A DNA stretch of 41,736 bases from a virus (IMGVR_UViG_3300033571_024423:1-41736); one strand, 5' to 3'. Positions 1 through 9,116 are shown, counted from the stretch's first letter. Numbers and translations are program-made. Notes: generated from the sequence alone by a model not told the origin.

Positions 1-70
1 CTTTCTTTTCTTCTTTCTTTTCCACTTTCTTTTCTTCTTTCTTTTCCACTTTCTTTTCTTCTTTCTTTTC
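1..70. repeat. 24-bp tandem repeat at left outer end
   Basis: Copies of a 24-bp pyrimidine-rich unit (beginning CTTTCTTTTC) occupy 1-24, 25-48 and 49-70, the last one partial. Read on the minus strand they encode an eight-residue Lys/Glu repeat (KKEEKKVE) in the tail of the truncated zinc-finger gene. Assembly probably stopped here because the repeat could not be resolved; the true copy number is unknown. Confidence 0.9.
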
Positions 71-402
71 TGATGGCTTCTTTTTCTTGATCCGGATTGT
101 TCGCTTTTTATCTTCTTTTGCTAAAGCTTTGGCCTGCGCTTCTTCTTCTTGTTTCTGTCTTTTGGCCAATTCGTTTTTGGCCTCCAGCAGTAATTCTGCT
201 GTTTTGTGTTTTTTCGTCGCATCGTGGCGATACTTGGCATATGTTTTAAAATGGCCTGGCGTTCCTGCGGCTTTGCACACCGGACACTCGACATCCTCGG
301 CCTTTTTTATATAATCTTTCATATACTCACTGTTGTCGCGCGGATGCGCTTTCGCATAGTCAGCTTGGTATTTTTTCAAATCAGCAGTTTTCTTTTCGGC
401 CA
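1..402 (-). CDS. Truncated zinc-finger protein with Lys/Glu repeat tail (3' end missing)
   Basis: A frame opens with ATG at 402 and runs off the window without a stop, giving 134 visible codons. A C2H2-like site is visible: C40 and C43 (CPVC), then H60 and H66. From about residue 85 the protein is Lys/Glu-rich, ending in repeats of KKEEKKVE encoded by a 24-bp DNA repeat. It is probably a nucleic-acid-binding protein, since small C2H2 proteins are frequent in giant viruses and their satellites, but no exact family is recognised. The start is supported by AAAATTGA at 439-446 on the same strand, 36 bp before the ATG. It transcribes outward, in the same direction as the replication gene behind it. 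Full length is unknown. Confidence 0.75.
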
Positions 403-438
403 TTTTATATTTGTTTAGATAATTATTTCTAAATCATT

Positions 439-446
439 TCAATTTT
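439..446 (-). promoter_or_regulatory. AAAATTGA early-type promoter motif of the zinc-finger gene
   Basis: Exact match to the octamer known as the mimivirus early promoter. The A at 446 lies 44 bp before the start codon at 402. Two other genes in this unit have the same octamer at 34 and 41 bp. Confidence 0.7.
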
Positions 447-503
447 TTGTTTAATGACTTTATCGGTTTTGATTTTATTAAACAGAAAAAGCAAGATCCG
501 CAT

Positions 504-533
504 TTACACATTTATATTTTTATAAATGTATAA
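504..533 (-). terminator. Hairpin just after the 76-aa gene
   Basis: A nine-base perfect stem (ACATTTATA / TATAAATGT) with an AAAA loop extends further through one G-T pair and three A-T pairs. It begins two bases after the stop codon at 536-538. In mimivirus, hairpins at this position mark transcript 3' ends. Confidence 0.6.
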
Positions 534-535
534 TT

Positions 536-766
536 TTATGTTCTTTTAGTTTCGTCAGTTATATGGATCTCTATATTATGCTGGTGATCTTTACAATGTG
601 AACCACGGCTCTCCACTCGATTCACTAACGATCCACCTGATCCATGTCGATGAATGACTCGTTTCGCTCGCAGCGACGGCTCACCATTCTTTTTATACAT
701 CGTCCAGCAAACAGGGCATTCGTAGGCAAATGTTTCCAAATCTATCGTTTTCGCAATAATATCCAT
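536..766 (-). CDS. 76-aa zinc-binding protein (CPVC type)
   Basis: A short protein with a CPVCW site at residues 18-22, followed by a basic stretch, HRHGSGG, NRVESR and a late HC-x3-H cluster. The set of Cys and His residues suggests one structural zinc site. Short proteins of the form CPxCW...NGEP...RA..VxHxHGSGG...NR.E.R..HC are, to my recollection, widespread in mimivirus-like and algal giant viruses, with no known function. The gene lies between the replication gene and the truncated zinc-finger gene, all in one direction, and ends in a strong hairpin. No clear promoter octamer precedes it; a TATAG sequence lies a few bases before the ATG. Confidence 0.8.
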   Translation of the reverse strand: MDIIAKTIDLETFAYECPVCWTMYKKNGEPSLRAKRVIHRHGSGGSLVNRVESRGSHCKDHQHNIEIHITDETKRT

Positions 767-781
767 GTACTATACCACTAT

Positions 782-816
782 ATTATATTTAAGTTAAAAA
801 ACCCCCTAAATATAAT
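782..816 (-). terminator. Hairpin overlapping the replication gene stop
   Basis: A ten-base perfect stem (ATTATATTTA / TAAATATAAT) encloses a 15-base loop containing a G run and a T run. Its first base is the last base of the stop codon. It sits between the replication gene and the 76-aa gene and could mark a transcript end. Confidence 0.5.
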
Positions 817-3056
817 TAATTCGGCAATCCAATGAAATTCGTTATTAATTGATCGCCTTTTTCTAATGGTTTTAATATTTTCTCCGGTTCTTCTTCCACC
901 AAGGTTAATATTTGCACACCTATGAGATAATGCGCCTTCAATGCGGGAATATTATAAACTGTTTTATTTCCTTTGGTTCCACCTCGAACTCCTGTTTCAA
1001 TACCCGGTATTTTTAAGCGCTTGATCGCCAGTGCCATCTTTATTGAATTTGTTTCAAAATTTGTGATCGAGTTTTTCGCCATCCATCGTTTGAAATCATC
1101 GCACTGCTTTTCACCATAAAATTCTAATTCTTGTTCATCTTCTTTTTCTCTCGCCAAATCTTCCACCCAGCGGTCATACAAACTTCTTTTCATATCTTTC
1201 ATATCCTCTTGATACTCTGTTTGAGGCCGTGGAATGCTGTGGAACTTATCCATTCCTTCAATACTCATCAAATAATCATAAATTGTCCGTTGCGTCCGCA
1301 CTTGTTTGAAAGTTGCGCGTAAATCAACAAAATAATCAATATCACCCACCTTTTCATCACTAGATCGAATGATGATATTGCGTCGATCGCCTTTTCGCGT
1401 ATTAATGGGATCTTCGTTATTTGTTGTAATTAAAAAACGGTGAAATGACTCTACTTCATAAGGATCTTGATTCTTTTTATTTATTATCAGACGAGCATCC
1501 GTAATTAATCCTTTAATTTGTCCTTCGGCTTCTTGGGCTTCTTTTTTACACATTTCATTCAAATTAATAAAAAACGAACTACTCATAGGTGAATTGAAAT
1601 TACCCCAGCAATCACGCGACGGTTTTGTGCTTTCCATTATTTTTTTTGATCCCATAATATATCCCAATAAATCTAACAAAGTTCCTTTACCAGCACCCTC
1701 TTCACTAATAAAAGTCGGTGCTACCGTTTTTACAGCTGGATATTGAAACATTTGCGCTAACCATTGAATAAAATATTCGGCTACTTTTTCATCATTTCCG
1801 CATAAAATTTTTATATGATTCAAAAACTTTTGTAAACCTATTTTATCTTTTTGATATTCACTAGTATACTTACTAGCCGTAAAAGGTTTCCATAAATTAT
1901 AAATCGTTTTTGGAACAGTAGCCGGAGGCGGATAGATGCCCATGTCTTTGTATTGACGGATCTCTTCATCATTAAACCATGCCAATATAAAACTTTTGGT
2001 TTTTTTCGTTTCACCAGAATAATCAATGTATTTCAAATGCTCATAGGCATCCTTTATTTTGCTGCGGGTCATTATGACTATTTCATCATTTTCTTGTTCT
2101 TCGATATAAATCGCTTTGCTTATGATCTTCGCATGTGTTTTTTCAAAATCAGCTTTGACTTTATCATAGCAATCATCTTGATTTTGCTCTTCTTCTTCTT
2201 CAACATTTTCGGGCATTTGAATTTCATTTGAATGACTTTTATAGGTGAATGTCATATTTATTCCATCATATAGCCTATTTACTCTTTCTTCAATCTCTCG
2301 TAAAATGGATTCATCCGAATAATGATCTCCATATATCATACACCCATCAAACATCAATGCCCCTACTTCTAATTGACGAGCATTTAATGCTGTTATTGCT
2401 TCTTTTAAGATTTTATTTTCATATACACACATTATCCTGTTAAAAGCCGATCCATTCCAATTATATGCTTTATCAAGCGGAGTTGTGTCCACTATATGTT
2501 TATATTCCGGTAATTGAGTAATGGCTATTTGAATATTTTTACATTCTTTATCAAATGCTTTGAAAAAATCATCTTTAACTTTTTTATTGAGTTTATCATC
2601 ATTTAATGCTTTCAAAAATATGGTTTTTCCATCATTTCCAAAACGCTCAATGATCTGATCACGATTTTCAATATAATAACTCAAATTCGGACAATCTATA
2701 TTGTTTTTGTGACACAAATAACGGGCGATGGTCGGATGTGCATTCTTCATATCAATATCGGTCATTATACCTTGACATAAAAACCCGCGGATTTGTTTAC
2801 TCAACCCTTGAATGCTGTTGCCACAATACAAGCGCCCGCCTACTTCATTCGGCGTTTTCAAGGTATAGGCATAGATCCGTCGAACTTCGCCCTTGGCCTT
2901 TATGTTAGCTTGACAAAATTTCTTCATCATATCATATTTGATTTTTCGCTCCGCTTCGTTTTTACAAGACGATGAACAGTGTCGTTTAAATTCATCGAAT
3001 GTCATTTTGTTGAGGTAGTTGATTTTCGCTAAAGGCAATTTCTCATAAGGTTCCAT
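816..3056 (-). CDS. Replication protein: TV-Pol-like polymerase fused to SF3 helicase
   Basis: At 746 residues this is the only replication enzyme visible. The N-terminal half resembles the TV-Pol family (transposon/virus polymerases related to family A): TDIDMKNAHPTI at 99-110 fits motif A with catalytic Asp, KTIFLKALND at 144-153 fits the central helix, and MFDGCMI at 235-241 fits motif C. An acidic linker (285-295) follows. The C-terminal half is a superfamily 3 helicase: Walker A SEEGAGKGT at 451-459, Walker B FFINLNE at 495-501, sensor FLITTNN at 541-547 and an arginine pair DRR at 557-559. This fusion is known from virophages and polinton-like viruses. It would copy and unwind the viral DNA. 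TATATATAA touches the start codon. Confidence 0.88.
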   Translation of the reverse strand: MEPYEKLPLAKINYLNKMTFDEFKRHCSSSCKNEAERKIKYDMMKKFCQANIKAKGEVRRIYAYTLKTPNEVGGRLYCGNSIQGLSKQIRGFLCQGIMTDIDMKNAHPTIARYLCHKNNIDCPNLSYYIENRDQIIERFGNDGKTIFLKALNDDKLNKKVKDDFFKAFDKECKNIQIAITQLPEYKHIVDTTPLDKAYNWNGSAFNRIMCVYENKILKEAITALNARQLEVGALMFDGCMIYGDHYSDESILREIEERVNRLYDGINMTFTYKSHSNEIQMPENVEEEEEQNQDDCYDKVKADFEKTHAKIISKAIYIEEQENDEIVIMTRSKIKDAYEHLKYIDYSGETKKTKSFILAWFNDEEIRQYKDMGIYPPPATVPKTIYNLWKPFTASKYTSEYQKDKIGLQKFLNHIKILCGNDEKVAEYFIQWLAQMFQYPAVKTVAPTFISEEGAGKGTLLDLLGYIMGSKKIMESTKPSRDCWGNFNSPMSSSFFINLNEMCKKEAQEAEGQIKGLITDARLIINKKNQDPYEVESFHRFLITTNNEDPINTRKGDRRNIIIRSSDEKVGDIDYFVDLRATFKQVRTQRTIYDYLMSIEGMDKFHSIPRPQTEYQEDMKDMKRSLYDRWVEDLAREKEDEQELEFYGEKQCDDFKRWMAKNSITNFETNSIKMALAIKRLKIPGIETGVRGGTKGNKTVYNIPALKAHYLIGVQILTLVEEEPEKILKPLEKGDQLITNFIGLPN

Positions 3057-3065
3057 TTATATATA
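3057..3065 (-). promoter_or_regulatory. TATATATAA motif abutting the replication gene ATG
   Basis: The nine bases directly before the ATG read TATATATAA. The identical element abuts three other starts in the unit (10937, 14340, 17216), so it is likely a promoter core or start-site signal rather than random AT-richness. Confidence 0.6.
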
Positions 3066-3074
3066 CACAATATA

Positions 3075-3099
3075 AAAAAAATCTTTATATGATTTTTTT
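3075..3099 (-). terminator. Hairpin after the 114-aa gene
   Basis: A nine-base stem (AAAAAAATC / GATTTTTTT) with a seven-base loop starts 10 bases after the stop codon and just before the replication gene promoter. One extra T makes a bulge in the extended stem. Confidence 0.45.
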
Positions 3100-3109
3100 A
3101 TATAAATTC

Positions 3110-3454
3110 CTAAACTATTTCATTTTCCTCATCCGAACTATCCGATATTTCACTATCGTCCAAAGTTTCGCCCAAAATTTCAATCAAAAGGAGATCCCGA
3201 TACTCCGGCTTCGCCGCAATAATGGATTTATACGATTTTATTATTCGGGCCACCTCTGCTGAATAGATGCCAAACATATTGATATGTTTCTGCGTCAGGT
3301 TATGGTTCTTTTTATAATATTTACACTTTTCGATCTGCTTCACTTTTTCTAAATTGTTCAACCGGTATTGCTTCATATATGCGTTCCATTCTTCCTTCGT
3401 TTTTTTTGGTTTTGGCTCGGCAGCTGCTTTTTTTTCGACCTTGGATCGGAACAT
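3110..3454 (-). CDS. 114-aa charged protein, function unknown
   Basis: No family is recognised. The first 60 residues are strongly basic (Lys-rich start, then KTKEEWNAYMKQYR and KYYKKNH). The middle, about 62-95, looks helical, and the tail is acidic and Ser-rich (DDSEISDSSDEENE). This bipolar charge suits binding of DNA or a virion partner. The Tyr/Lys stretch is reminiscent of segments seen near DNA-binding domains of giant-virus nucleases, but no catalytic site is present. It is co-directional with the replication gene downstream and preceded by the 392-bp non-coding region, so any regulation through that region would affect it first. Confidence 0.7.
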   Translation of the reverse strand: MFRSKVEKKAAAEPKPKKTKEEWNAYMKQYRLNNLEKVKQIEKCKYYKKNHNLTQKHINMFGIYSAEVARIIKSYKSIIAAKPEYRDLLLIEILGETLDDSEISDSSDEENEIV

Positions 3455-3846
3455 ATGGCTTAATATATATATGAAAGATTATTTAATATCTTTTATATGA
3501 ATTTATGGAAATTGGGAGGGTTGGGTAGGGAGAGTGAGGGTTGACCCCCCTTATAACTCCAGCTTAAAATATAGAGGTTTTTTCATATTTATGTGTATAT
3601 TTTGATAAATGAGGTGGTTTGTAAAATGTATGGCCAGAACTACTATACATCCCTCCCAACCCTCCCGCAGGATAAGGATATAGGTTCCTTACTCTATTAC
3701 CTTACTTATTATGTATATATATATTAAAATAAATAAATATATATAGAAGTATGTAGCAGGTAGGGTTGCGGGAGGGTTGGCGGATGCGCTGTATAGCCAA
3801 GAGTAGAGTATAAGGACTATTCGTCCATTATAGGGGCGCGACTTGA
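3455..3846. other. 392-bp non-coding region with G-rich inverted repeats
   Basis: No credible gene lies here. A G-quadruplex-type run (GGGAGGGTTGGGTAGGG, 3514-3530) stands at one side. The middle C-rich element at 3655-3668 is complementary both to 3514-3525 (12 bases) and to 3768-3780 (13 bases), so two mutually exclusive hairpins are possible. Between them are AT-rich stretches with TATATATATAT. The region lies upstream of the 114-aa and replication genes and downstream of the 1338-aa gene. An origin of replication or a transcript-processing site are both plausible. Confidence 0.65.
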
Positions 3847-6800
3847 TTAATTCGGTATTTGCGCAACAAATTGCTCGGTCATCATTTTATTGACTTGGAG
3901 ATAGATCGATGAATTAGGACCAAGAATAGCTTCCTTCATGGTAAAGGGATCCAAGATGCGCACCTTGAGCGCTGACAAAGTGAGCGGGGCGCCGCTACCG
4001 AAAAAATTATAAGTATCAGCGAATGGGACCGAAACGAAGGCACCAGGGCTAACCCAGTAAGAGGAAACCAAGGCTTTGACTTCATACTTGGAGTCGCCGT
4101 CAATATAGTTGCTGTTATAGCCCGTAATTTCCACGAGGTAATGGCCGGTGGCATCTCTCACCGTAGGAATACTGACGGCATTTAATGTATTGGTATTTTC
4201 TACTTGGAAGTAGGTATTCTGGAGTTGGGTATCAGTAGTTACTGGTGTTTCAGGGGCGACAACGGTGGGATCGGCATACCATGGCGTATTGCCCGGCCCT
4301 ATATTGGGGTCAAAACCCGTAGAGGTGGCCGTAAAAACAAAACCGGTGGGATTGGAACCAAGATTAGGACCGCCAACAGAAGACCAGTCGTAAAGTATTT
4401 CACCTTGGTCCTGATAAAATTCTTCACCCGGATAATAAATTTTATAGGATTGGCCGATAACCAAATTTGGTTCGTAGGCAGTAATAATATTACCCGAAGG
4501 CTCAACCGCGGGCACGGCCGTTAAATAAATCAACTCGGTGTCGGGCACGCAGGGTTGATCGGCTGAATTGGCGGTTTTGAAAAGCGGGTTATAGATATTA
4601 CTGCTGCCGCAGAAGCCGCCGGTCGTCTTGGCTTGAAATTCGTTAAAAGTCATTTGAAAACCTTGGTCAAAACCGCCCGTGGGTTTGGTATCTAAATCCA
4701 CCGTTAGTGCTGGAATATCGAATCCGAGTTGCTCCCAAAAAGAAGCTGGCTCCATCTTATTCAAAAGTATTCCACTTTTCTTGTCGATCAGGGTCGTGAA
4801 GAAATTGGTGCCGGACATATTGGTGGAAACCTTTTGCGTGGTATACATATGCGCGGTTACTTCAGCCAAGTCGGTGGACGCGGAAGAAAGTGCAGCATAA
4901 ATGGGGCTGTGTAAGTAGTTGAAGCTGAATAAACCATTGTTTTCGTTGTTGTAAAGGAGAGATGTTTGCGTAGCGCCAAACATGATCGGAAAAACCCCGC
5001 TGTTGCCTGTGACAGTTTCGCCATCTACAACTATAGAATTTTGTGAATAAAAAGGCAGAATGGAATAATTGCCGTCAAAGGCGCTGACATTTATGGTTTC
5101 CAATGTGGGCGAGACGGATTTGACATCTTTGCAAAGCGGCACCAGATTGACATACCAAGAAGGTTGCGGTAGATTGTTGAGGCCGTTAGCGTTTGGGTGG
5201 GGTATTTCAGCCCAAATAAAATTGTTGTTGGAGCCGGTCGGATTTGCCGTAGTATCGGTGCTAAGGATCGTGCTGTTCATTGCGGGGCAGAAAAGGAAGG
5301 GCATATCATCAGCATTGTCGGGCGGTAGATTATAATTGTAAGAAAGCGGTGGAATGGTATACACAGCTGGATCTTTCGAATCAAAGAAAGTATTGGCACC
5401 GCCTCCGCTGGGATTCGCCCAGACAGGTAAGCCGGGCACATTGCTATAAACGCTGTCGGTGGGCACGGTGAGTGTAGATTGCGCGGCTTGTTTGGAAAAA
5501 GGCCCACCTTTGACATTGTTAACTCTTTTGATCTTTTGTTTGGACATATTTCGAGAGATCAACTCGGCCAGATAATTCGGGTTATAAGAACCCTTGGGAA
5601 TCGTCATAGACCATTTCTTTTTTACGGGTCGCGTTTCAAATTTGGTGGTAGGCGGAACATAAGTGGCGACATAGCCGTCGTATTGTTGGTAAATAGAACT
5701 ACCGGCTTGTAATTCGGAAACATCGGCTCGGCCAGCATTATCGGTGGGTAGTCCGGGGTCGGGATTGATGGCGTGAACAACGGTGCCAACCTCAATAACG
5801 GACGATTCCACAGTGCCGTTAATATAGCCCGTGCCGGTAAGCGTAGCCGTAGTAAGAGTAAAACCCTCCACCGTAGCCGTAGTTCCAGCACCAGTATAAG
5901 CAGCAGTTGCGGTAAAAACTTCACCAACGCCATTAAAAACAATAAGTTGCTGGGGTTGCGGAGGCGGATTAACAGAGGTCATAGACCAAACATTACCATA
6001 ATCAAACCCGCCATTAGTTTTAGGGTCAGGGTTCCATGCTGACTGAAATTGTGTTTCCGCCAAAGCACCAATGGTTCTGGGAGGAATTGTTAGTGTTAAT
6101 ATTTGTGCTGGAACTGATTGGTCGCTGAAAGGCGAACCGGCGTTATCACCCGTTCCCAATACGGAATAAATATCACCGCCCTCATAAACAAAATAATACC
6201 AAACACCGATATTGTTTGTATATTGAACCTCGATATTAATACCCGCCTCATAAGTATTAACCAACTCGGGCATATAATCAAAACCAGTCTGATCTATCAA
6301 AGTACATATAGCCCCAATCGTAGGGTTTGTGCTACCGTCTAGCGTAATCACCTGACTTAAAATATTCCCCTCTTGACATACAAAAATTTCGCTGACTCTA
6401 CCGCCATCTTGCGTGCTTACAAAATCCACACCGGTTAAAGGCGCAATAATTTGATAATTAGCATCAGGAGACATAGCGGTAGATTGAGCCGTAGGAAAAG
6501 TTCCCACCATATTCCAAGTAAATTGTGGATCAGAACCGTCCTCGGCACCTGTGGTCAAAACTGTATATGAAACTCCAGTGCTTAAATTTGAAACAGAAAG
6601 ACCGCTAGTAGTAGCAGTAAAACCGGTAAGCGTAACAAAAGCGGAGGCGTTAGGCGTGCCTTCATTAAATCCAAAGTAAGATCCGGGGATAGACCAAGTT
6701 CCAATAACTTTACCACCAGAACTGCTTAACCACTGCCCAGCGCCCGATATAGAACCCAAAGTTAAAGCCCCTGTAGTTGCGTCCATATCAATCACCACAT

Positions 6801-7863
6801 TTAAAGTATCGGCGGGGTCAGAACCAAAAGTATTACCACCAGCATTAGTAAACCAAGTTCCGACATTAGCCTTAAAAATTGCGGTAGTAATCGTTTGTGG
6901 AAAAGCCGGCGGTAAGGCGGGCGGATTAACGGTTGCCGTAAAAACTAAACCAACCTGATTTTCATCAGCCCCGTAAAAAGTATAATCCAAAGTGCCGAGG
7001 GACACAATAGAATAGCGACCACCATTAACCATCTGCGTAGCCGGAATAACATTACTAGCGAGGCCGGGGTCAATGGCCACCCAATCGGTAGCTCCCACAT
7101 TTGTGATAATATAAGTGATGTAGGGCAGGGGCGCAGCCAAGGCAGCTGGAATAAAAGCCGATGTAGGCAAATTATAATACGGGTTGTTGGTGGCGGTGAA
7201 ATAACTGGTATTCAAATCCCAGCCGGCGGGCAGTTTGTTGTAATTAGCACCAGTTACCCCAGCATACTCCCAGTTGATCGTTAAGCCGATAACGGTTATG
7301 ATATAAATAACACCAACATCTATGACCAAAGCATCTATAGAGGGCCCAACAATCGGCGCTACTGGCGATTCATTACTGCTCATATATACCAAGTACGGCA
7401 AGGCATCTGCGTCATTTAAATTAGTAGCCGCATACTTACCATCAGAACCACTGTAGTTATAAGCATAATAGCCGGGTATATCTGGCTGGGCTTGATTATT
7501 TATGATATAACCCGCGGGGCCACCGACTAAAACTTGCTGATTTAAATTATAGGAGGCATCCGGTGTAGTTGGATATTGCACGAGGCCGCTCGGATCACAA
7601 GCATTAAAAGTATGGATCCAGTAGAAATAATACTCTAGTGATATTTCGGTATCAACGGCTAAATCAATGTTGCCTGAAGCCGTGCCTCGCGTATCGATAA
7701 AAGATGCTTTAACAAAAACACTATCGGCAGGATTGACTGTGACAGCTTCATTCAGTTTGGTTTCCCATGAAGAATTAGATATCTTATATTTATCTTTCCA
7801 AGCTTGTAATGCTAATACAGTCGATTGTGGAATAGGTTCAGGAGGCGGTTGCCCTTTACTCAT
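3847..7863 (-). CDS. 1338-aa large virion protein (spike or fibre candidate)
   Basis: The largest gene of the unit. The protein is rich in Gly, Thr, Asn, Pro and Tyr, with no enzyme motif and no signal peptide, as expected for a beta-structured virion protein. The start (about 40-90) and end (PLTLSALKVRILDP, about 1292-1306) share a layout with the 493-aa protein. Between them are segments of the type G..Y.I...G..DY...GAD.N.VG..FTAT, clearest at about 280-311 and again, weaker, near 1137-1180. Related repeats are common in bacteriophage structural proteins, to my recollection. A basic stretch (about 741-785) with TIPKGSYNPNYLAELI divides the two halves. I infer a surface protein that contacts the host or a partner virus. 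It follows the 399-aa capsid-like gene by 33 bp. Confidence 0.7.
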   Translation of the reverse strand: MSKGQPPPEPIPQSTVLALQAWKDKYKISNSSWETKLNEAVTVNPADSVFVKASFIDTRGTASGNIDLAVDTEISLEYYFYWIHTFNACDPSGLVQYPTTPDASYNLNQQVLVGGPAGYIINNQAQPDIPGYYAYNYSGSDGKYAATNLNDADALPYLVYMSSNESPVAPIVGPSIDALVIDVGVIYIITVIGLTINWEYAGVTGANYNKLPAGWDLNTSYFTATNNPYYNLPTSAFIPAALAAPLPYITYIITNVGATDWVAIDPGLASNVIPATQMVNGGRYSIVSLGTLDYTFYGADENQVGLVFTATVNPPALPPAFPQTITTAIFKANVGTWFTNAGGNTFGSDPADTLNVVIDMDATTGALTLGSISGAGQWLSSSGGKVIGTWSIPGSYFGFNEGTPNASAFVTLTGFTATTSGLSVSNLSTGVSYTVLTTGAEDGSDPQFTWNMVGTFPTAQSTAMSPDANYQIIAPLTGVDFVSTQDGGRVSEIFVCQEGNILSQVITLDGSTNPTIGAICTLIDQTGFDYMPELVNTYEAGINIEVQYTNNIGVWYYFVYEGGDIYSVLGTGDNAGSPFSDQSVPAQILTLTIPPRTIGALAETQFQSAWNPDPKTNGGFDYGNVWSMTSVNPPPQPQQLIVFNGVGEVFTATAAYTGAGTTATVEGFTLTTATLTGTGYINGTVESSVIEVGTVVHAINPDPGLPTDNAGRADVSELQAGSSIYQQYDGYVATYVPPTTKFETRPVKKKWSMTIPKGSYNPNYLAELISRNMSKQKIKRVNNVKGGPFSKQAAQSTLTVPTDSVYSNVPGLPVWANPSGGGANTFFDSKDPAVYTIPPLSYNYNLPPDNADDMPFLFCPAMNSTILSTDTTANPTGSNNNFIWAEIPHPNANGLNNLPQPSWYVNLVPLCKDVKSVSPTLETINVSAFDGNYSILPFYSQNSIVVDGETVTGNSGVFPIMFGATQTSLLYNNENNGLFSFNYLHSPIYAALSSASTDLAEVTAHMYTTQKVSTNMSGTNFFTTLIDKKSGILLNKMEPASFWEQLGFDIPALTVDLDTKPTGGFDQGFQMTFNEFQAKTTGGFCGSSNIYNPLFKTANSADQPCVPDTELIYLTAVPAVEPSGNIITAYEPNLVIGQSYKIYYPGEEFYQDQGEILYDWSSVGGPNLGSNPTGFVFTATSTGFDPNIGPGNTPWYADPTVVAPETPVTTDTQLQNTYFQVENTNTLNAVSIPTVRDATGHYLVEITGYNSNYIDGDSKYEVKALVSSYWVSPGAFVSVPFADTYNFFGSGAPLTLSALKVRILDPFTMKEAILGPNSSIYLQVNKMMTEQFVAQIPN

Positions 7864-7896
7864 TTTATAATATGATTATATATTTATAATATAAAA

Positions 7897-9096
7897 TTAA
7901 GCTTCAATCTGTGCTTTGCGTTCAGTTAAAAAAGAAACCATATCGGTGTCCTTATTGTAGGAGCGAAGCACTTCGGCGAAGTAGTTCAAGAAGCAGGGTT
8001 GATCGTAAGAGCCGCCAGTGCCAAGGAAGGAATAGTAAACCGAGAGATCAATTTGGACAAACTGTTCGATTTTGATGCACCCATAAGACATTGTGCCGTT
8101 CATTAAGACACCGGTGTTAGGGTTGGTGAGACCATACTGCGTGCCAGTGGCGTAGCCGGGTAAAGAAGATCCGACACCCCAGAGCGCGGGTGCGTAGCCG
8201 GGTAAGCAGACATCACCGCTGAAGTCATCAAGCATCGCCAGTTTTTTCGCATCTGTGTCCACGCCCTTCCAGATCATTATCTTGCGGCCATCGACGACCA
8301 ACTCCATCTGCGATTGCGGCGCAGCATAAGCCAAATGGTAAGGATTTGCGGAGGTATTTGTCGCCGGATCATAATCCAAAGACCAGTAAAAATTGCTTAA
8401 GTATTGATTGAAGAAAGCATTCAACCTTACTTGAAGCTGGATGGTGTTGCCGCTGGAATCCACGGTAGGCACGAAGAGGCGATCACCGACAGTGGTGGTG
8501 AAAACGAATTCACTGCCCGAGTCGGCGGGTTGACCCGTAAGACATTCATCAAGAGCTAAACAAGGGAAGGTGCTAAAGGTGTAGCCACCAGGGATACCTG
8601 AGAGAAGAGGATCGGTTTCCCACTCGATCTGGAGGGTGTAGCCTTCGTCGCAAATGTTGCGGGATCGAAGGTAAGCCAAAGCAAAGGTGATATCAATGTA
8701 GGCTTGAATTTTGGTGGCATCGCCTTTGCCCTGCTCTTCGGTCAGTTCGATCTGGGAAGAAGAAGGCGCAGTAACAGACACGCACATATTTTGCATCAAC
8801 TCGCGCGCTAAAGAATACTGGGACGAGTTGGACAAATGAAGCATTTTAATGGCAAGGAGATCCATCTGTTGAATACGATCAATTTCCGTTCCACCCAGCG
8901 AGAGAAGCGAGATTTTGCGGACGAGTTGATAAATACCTCGAGGGCCAAAGTAAATGGGCTGCTGCTGATTGTTCAAGATATTGAAGTTGAGTAAGCGCAC
9001 CTTGCTAGCATAGAACTTCATCCCCTGTGGAATGCGGAAAAAAGTTCGGTCGGCGGAGGAAGAAGCCGGGTCGAGGAGTATCGTGCGCGAATCCAT
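7897..9096 (-). CDS. 399-aa jelly-roll-like capsid protein candidate
   Basis: Beta-rich with no enzymatic motif. The start (RTFFRIPQGMKFYASKVRLL) and the block IDITFALAYLRS...GYTLQIEWE, near 133-160, resemble the end of a capsid jelly-roll: hydrophobic strand, charged turn, then alternating strand. The last 40 residues (QIDLSVYYSFLG...FAEVLRSY) look like the closing strand and tail of a double jelly-roll protein. It may be a minor capsid protein, penton or second hexon; the assignment rests on pattern only. It lies between the GIY-YIG gene and the 1338-aa gene, in the virion block. TTTATAT precedes the ATG, a short form of the late-type motif. Structure prediction would settle the fold. Confidence 0.55.
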   Translation of the reverse strand: MDSRTILLDPASSSADRTFFRIPQGMKFYASKVRLLNFNILNNQQQPIYFGPRGIYQLVRKISLLSLGGTEIDRIQQMDLLAIKMLHLSNSSQYSLARELMQNMCVSVTAPSSSQIELTEEQGKGDATKIQAYIDITFALAYLRSRNICDEGYTLQIEWETDPLLSGIPGGYTFSTFPCLALDECLTGQPADSGSEFVFTTTVGDRLFVPTVDSSGNTIQLQVRLNAFFNQYLSNFYWSLDYDPATNTSANPYHLAYAAPQSQMELVVDGRKIMIWKGVDTDAKKLAMLDDFSGDVCLPGYAPALWGVGSSLPGYATGTQYGLTNPNTGVLMNGTMSYGCIKIEQFVQIDLSVYYSFLGTGGSYDQPCFLNYFAEVLRSYNKDTDMVSFLTERKAQIEA

Positions 9097-9116
9097 ATAT
9101 AAACTGTTAATATATT

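Noticed and set aside
4204-4524. Several frames of 60-106 codons inside the 1338-aa gene on both strands
   Set aside because: Shadows of one long frame; compositions are artificial (Arg/Gly or Leu/Arg-rich) and no start signals are present.
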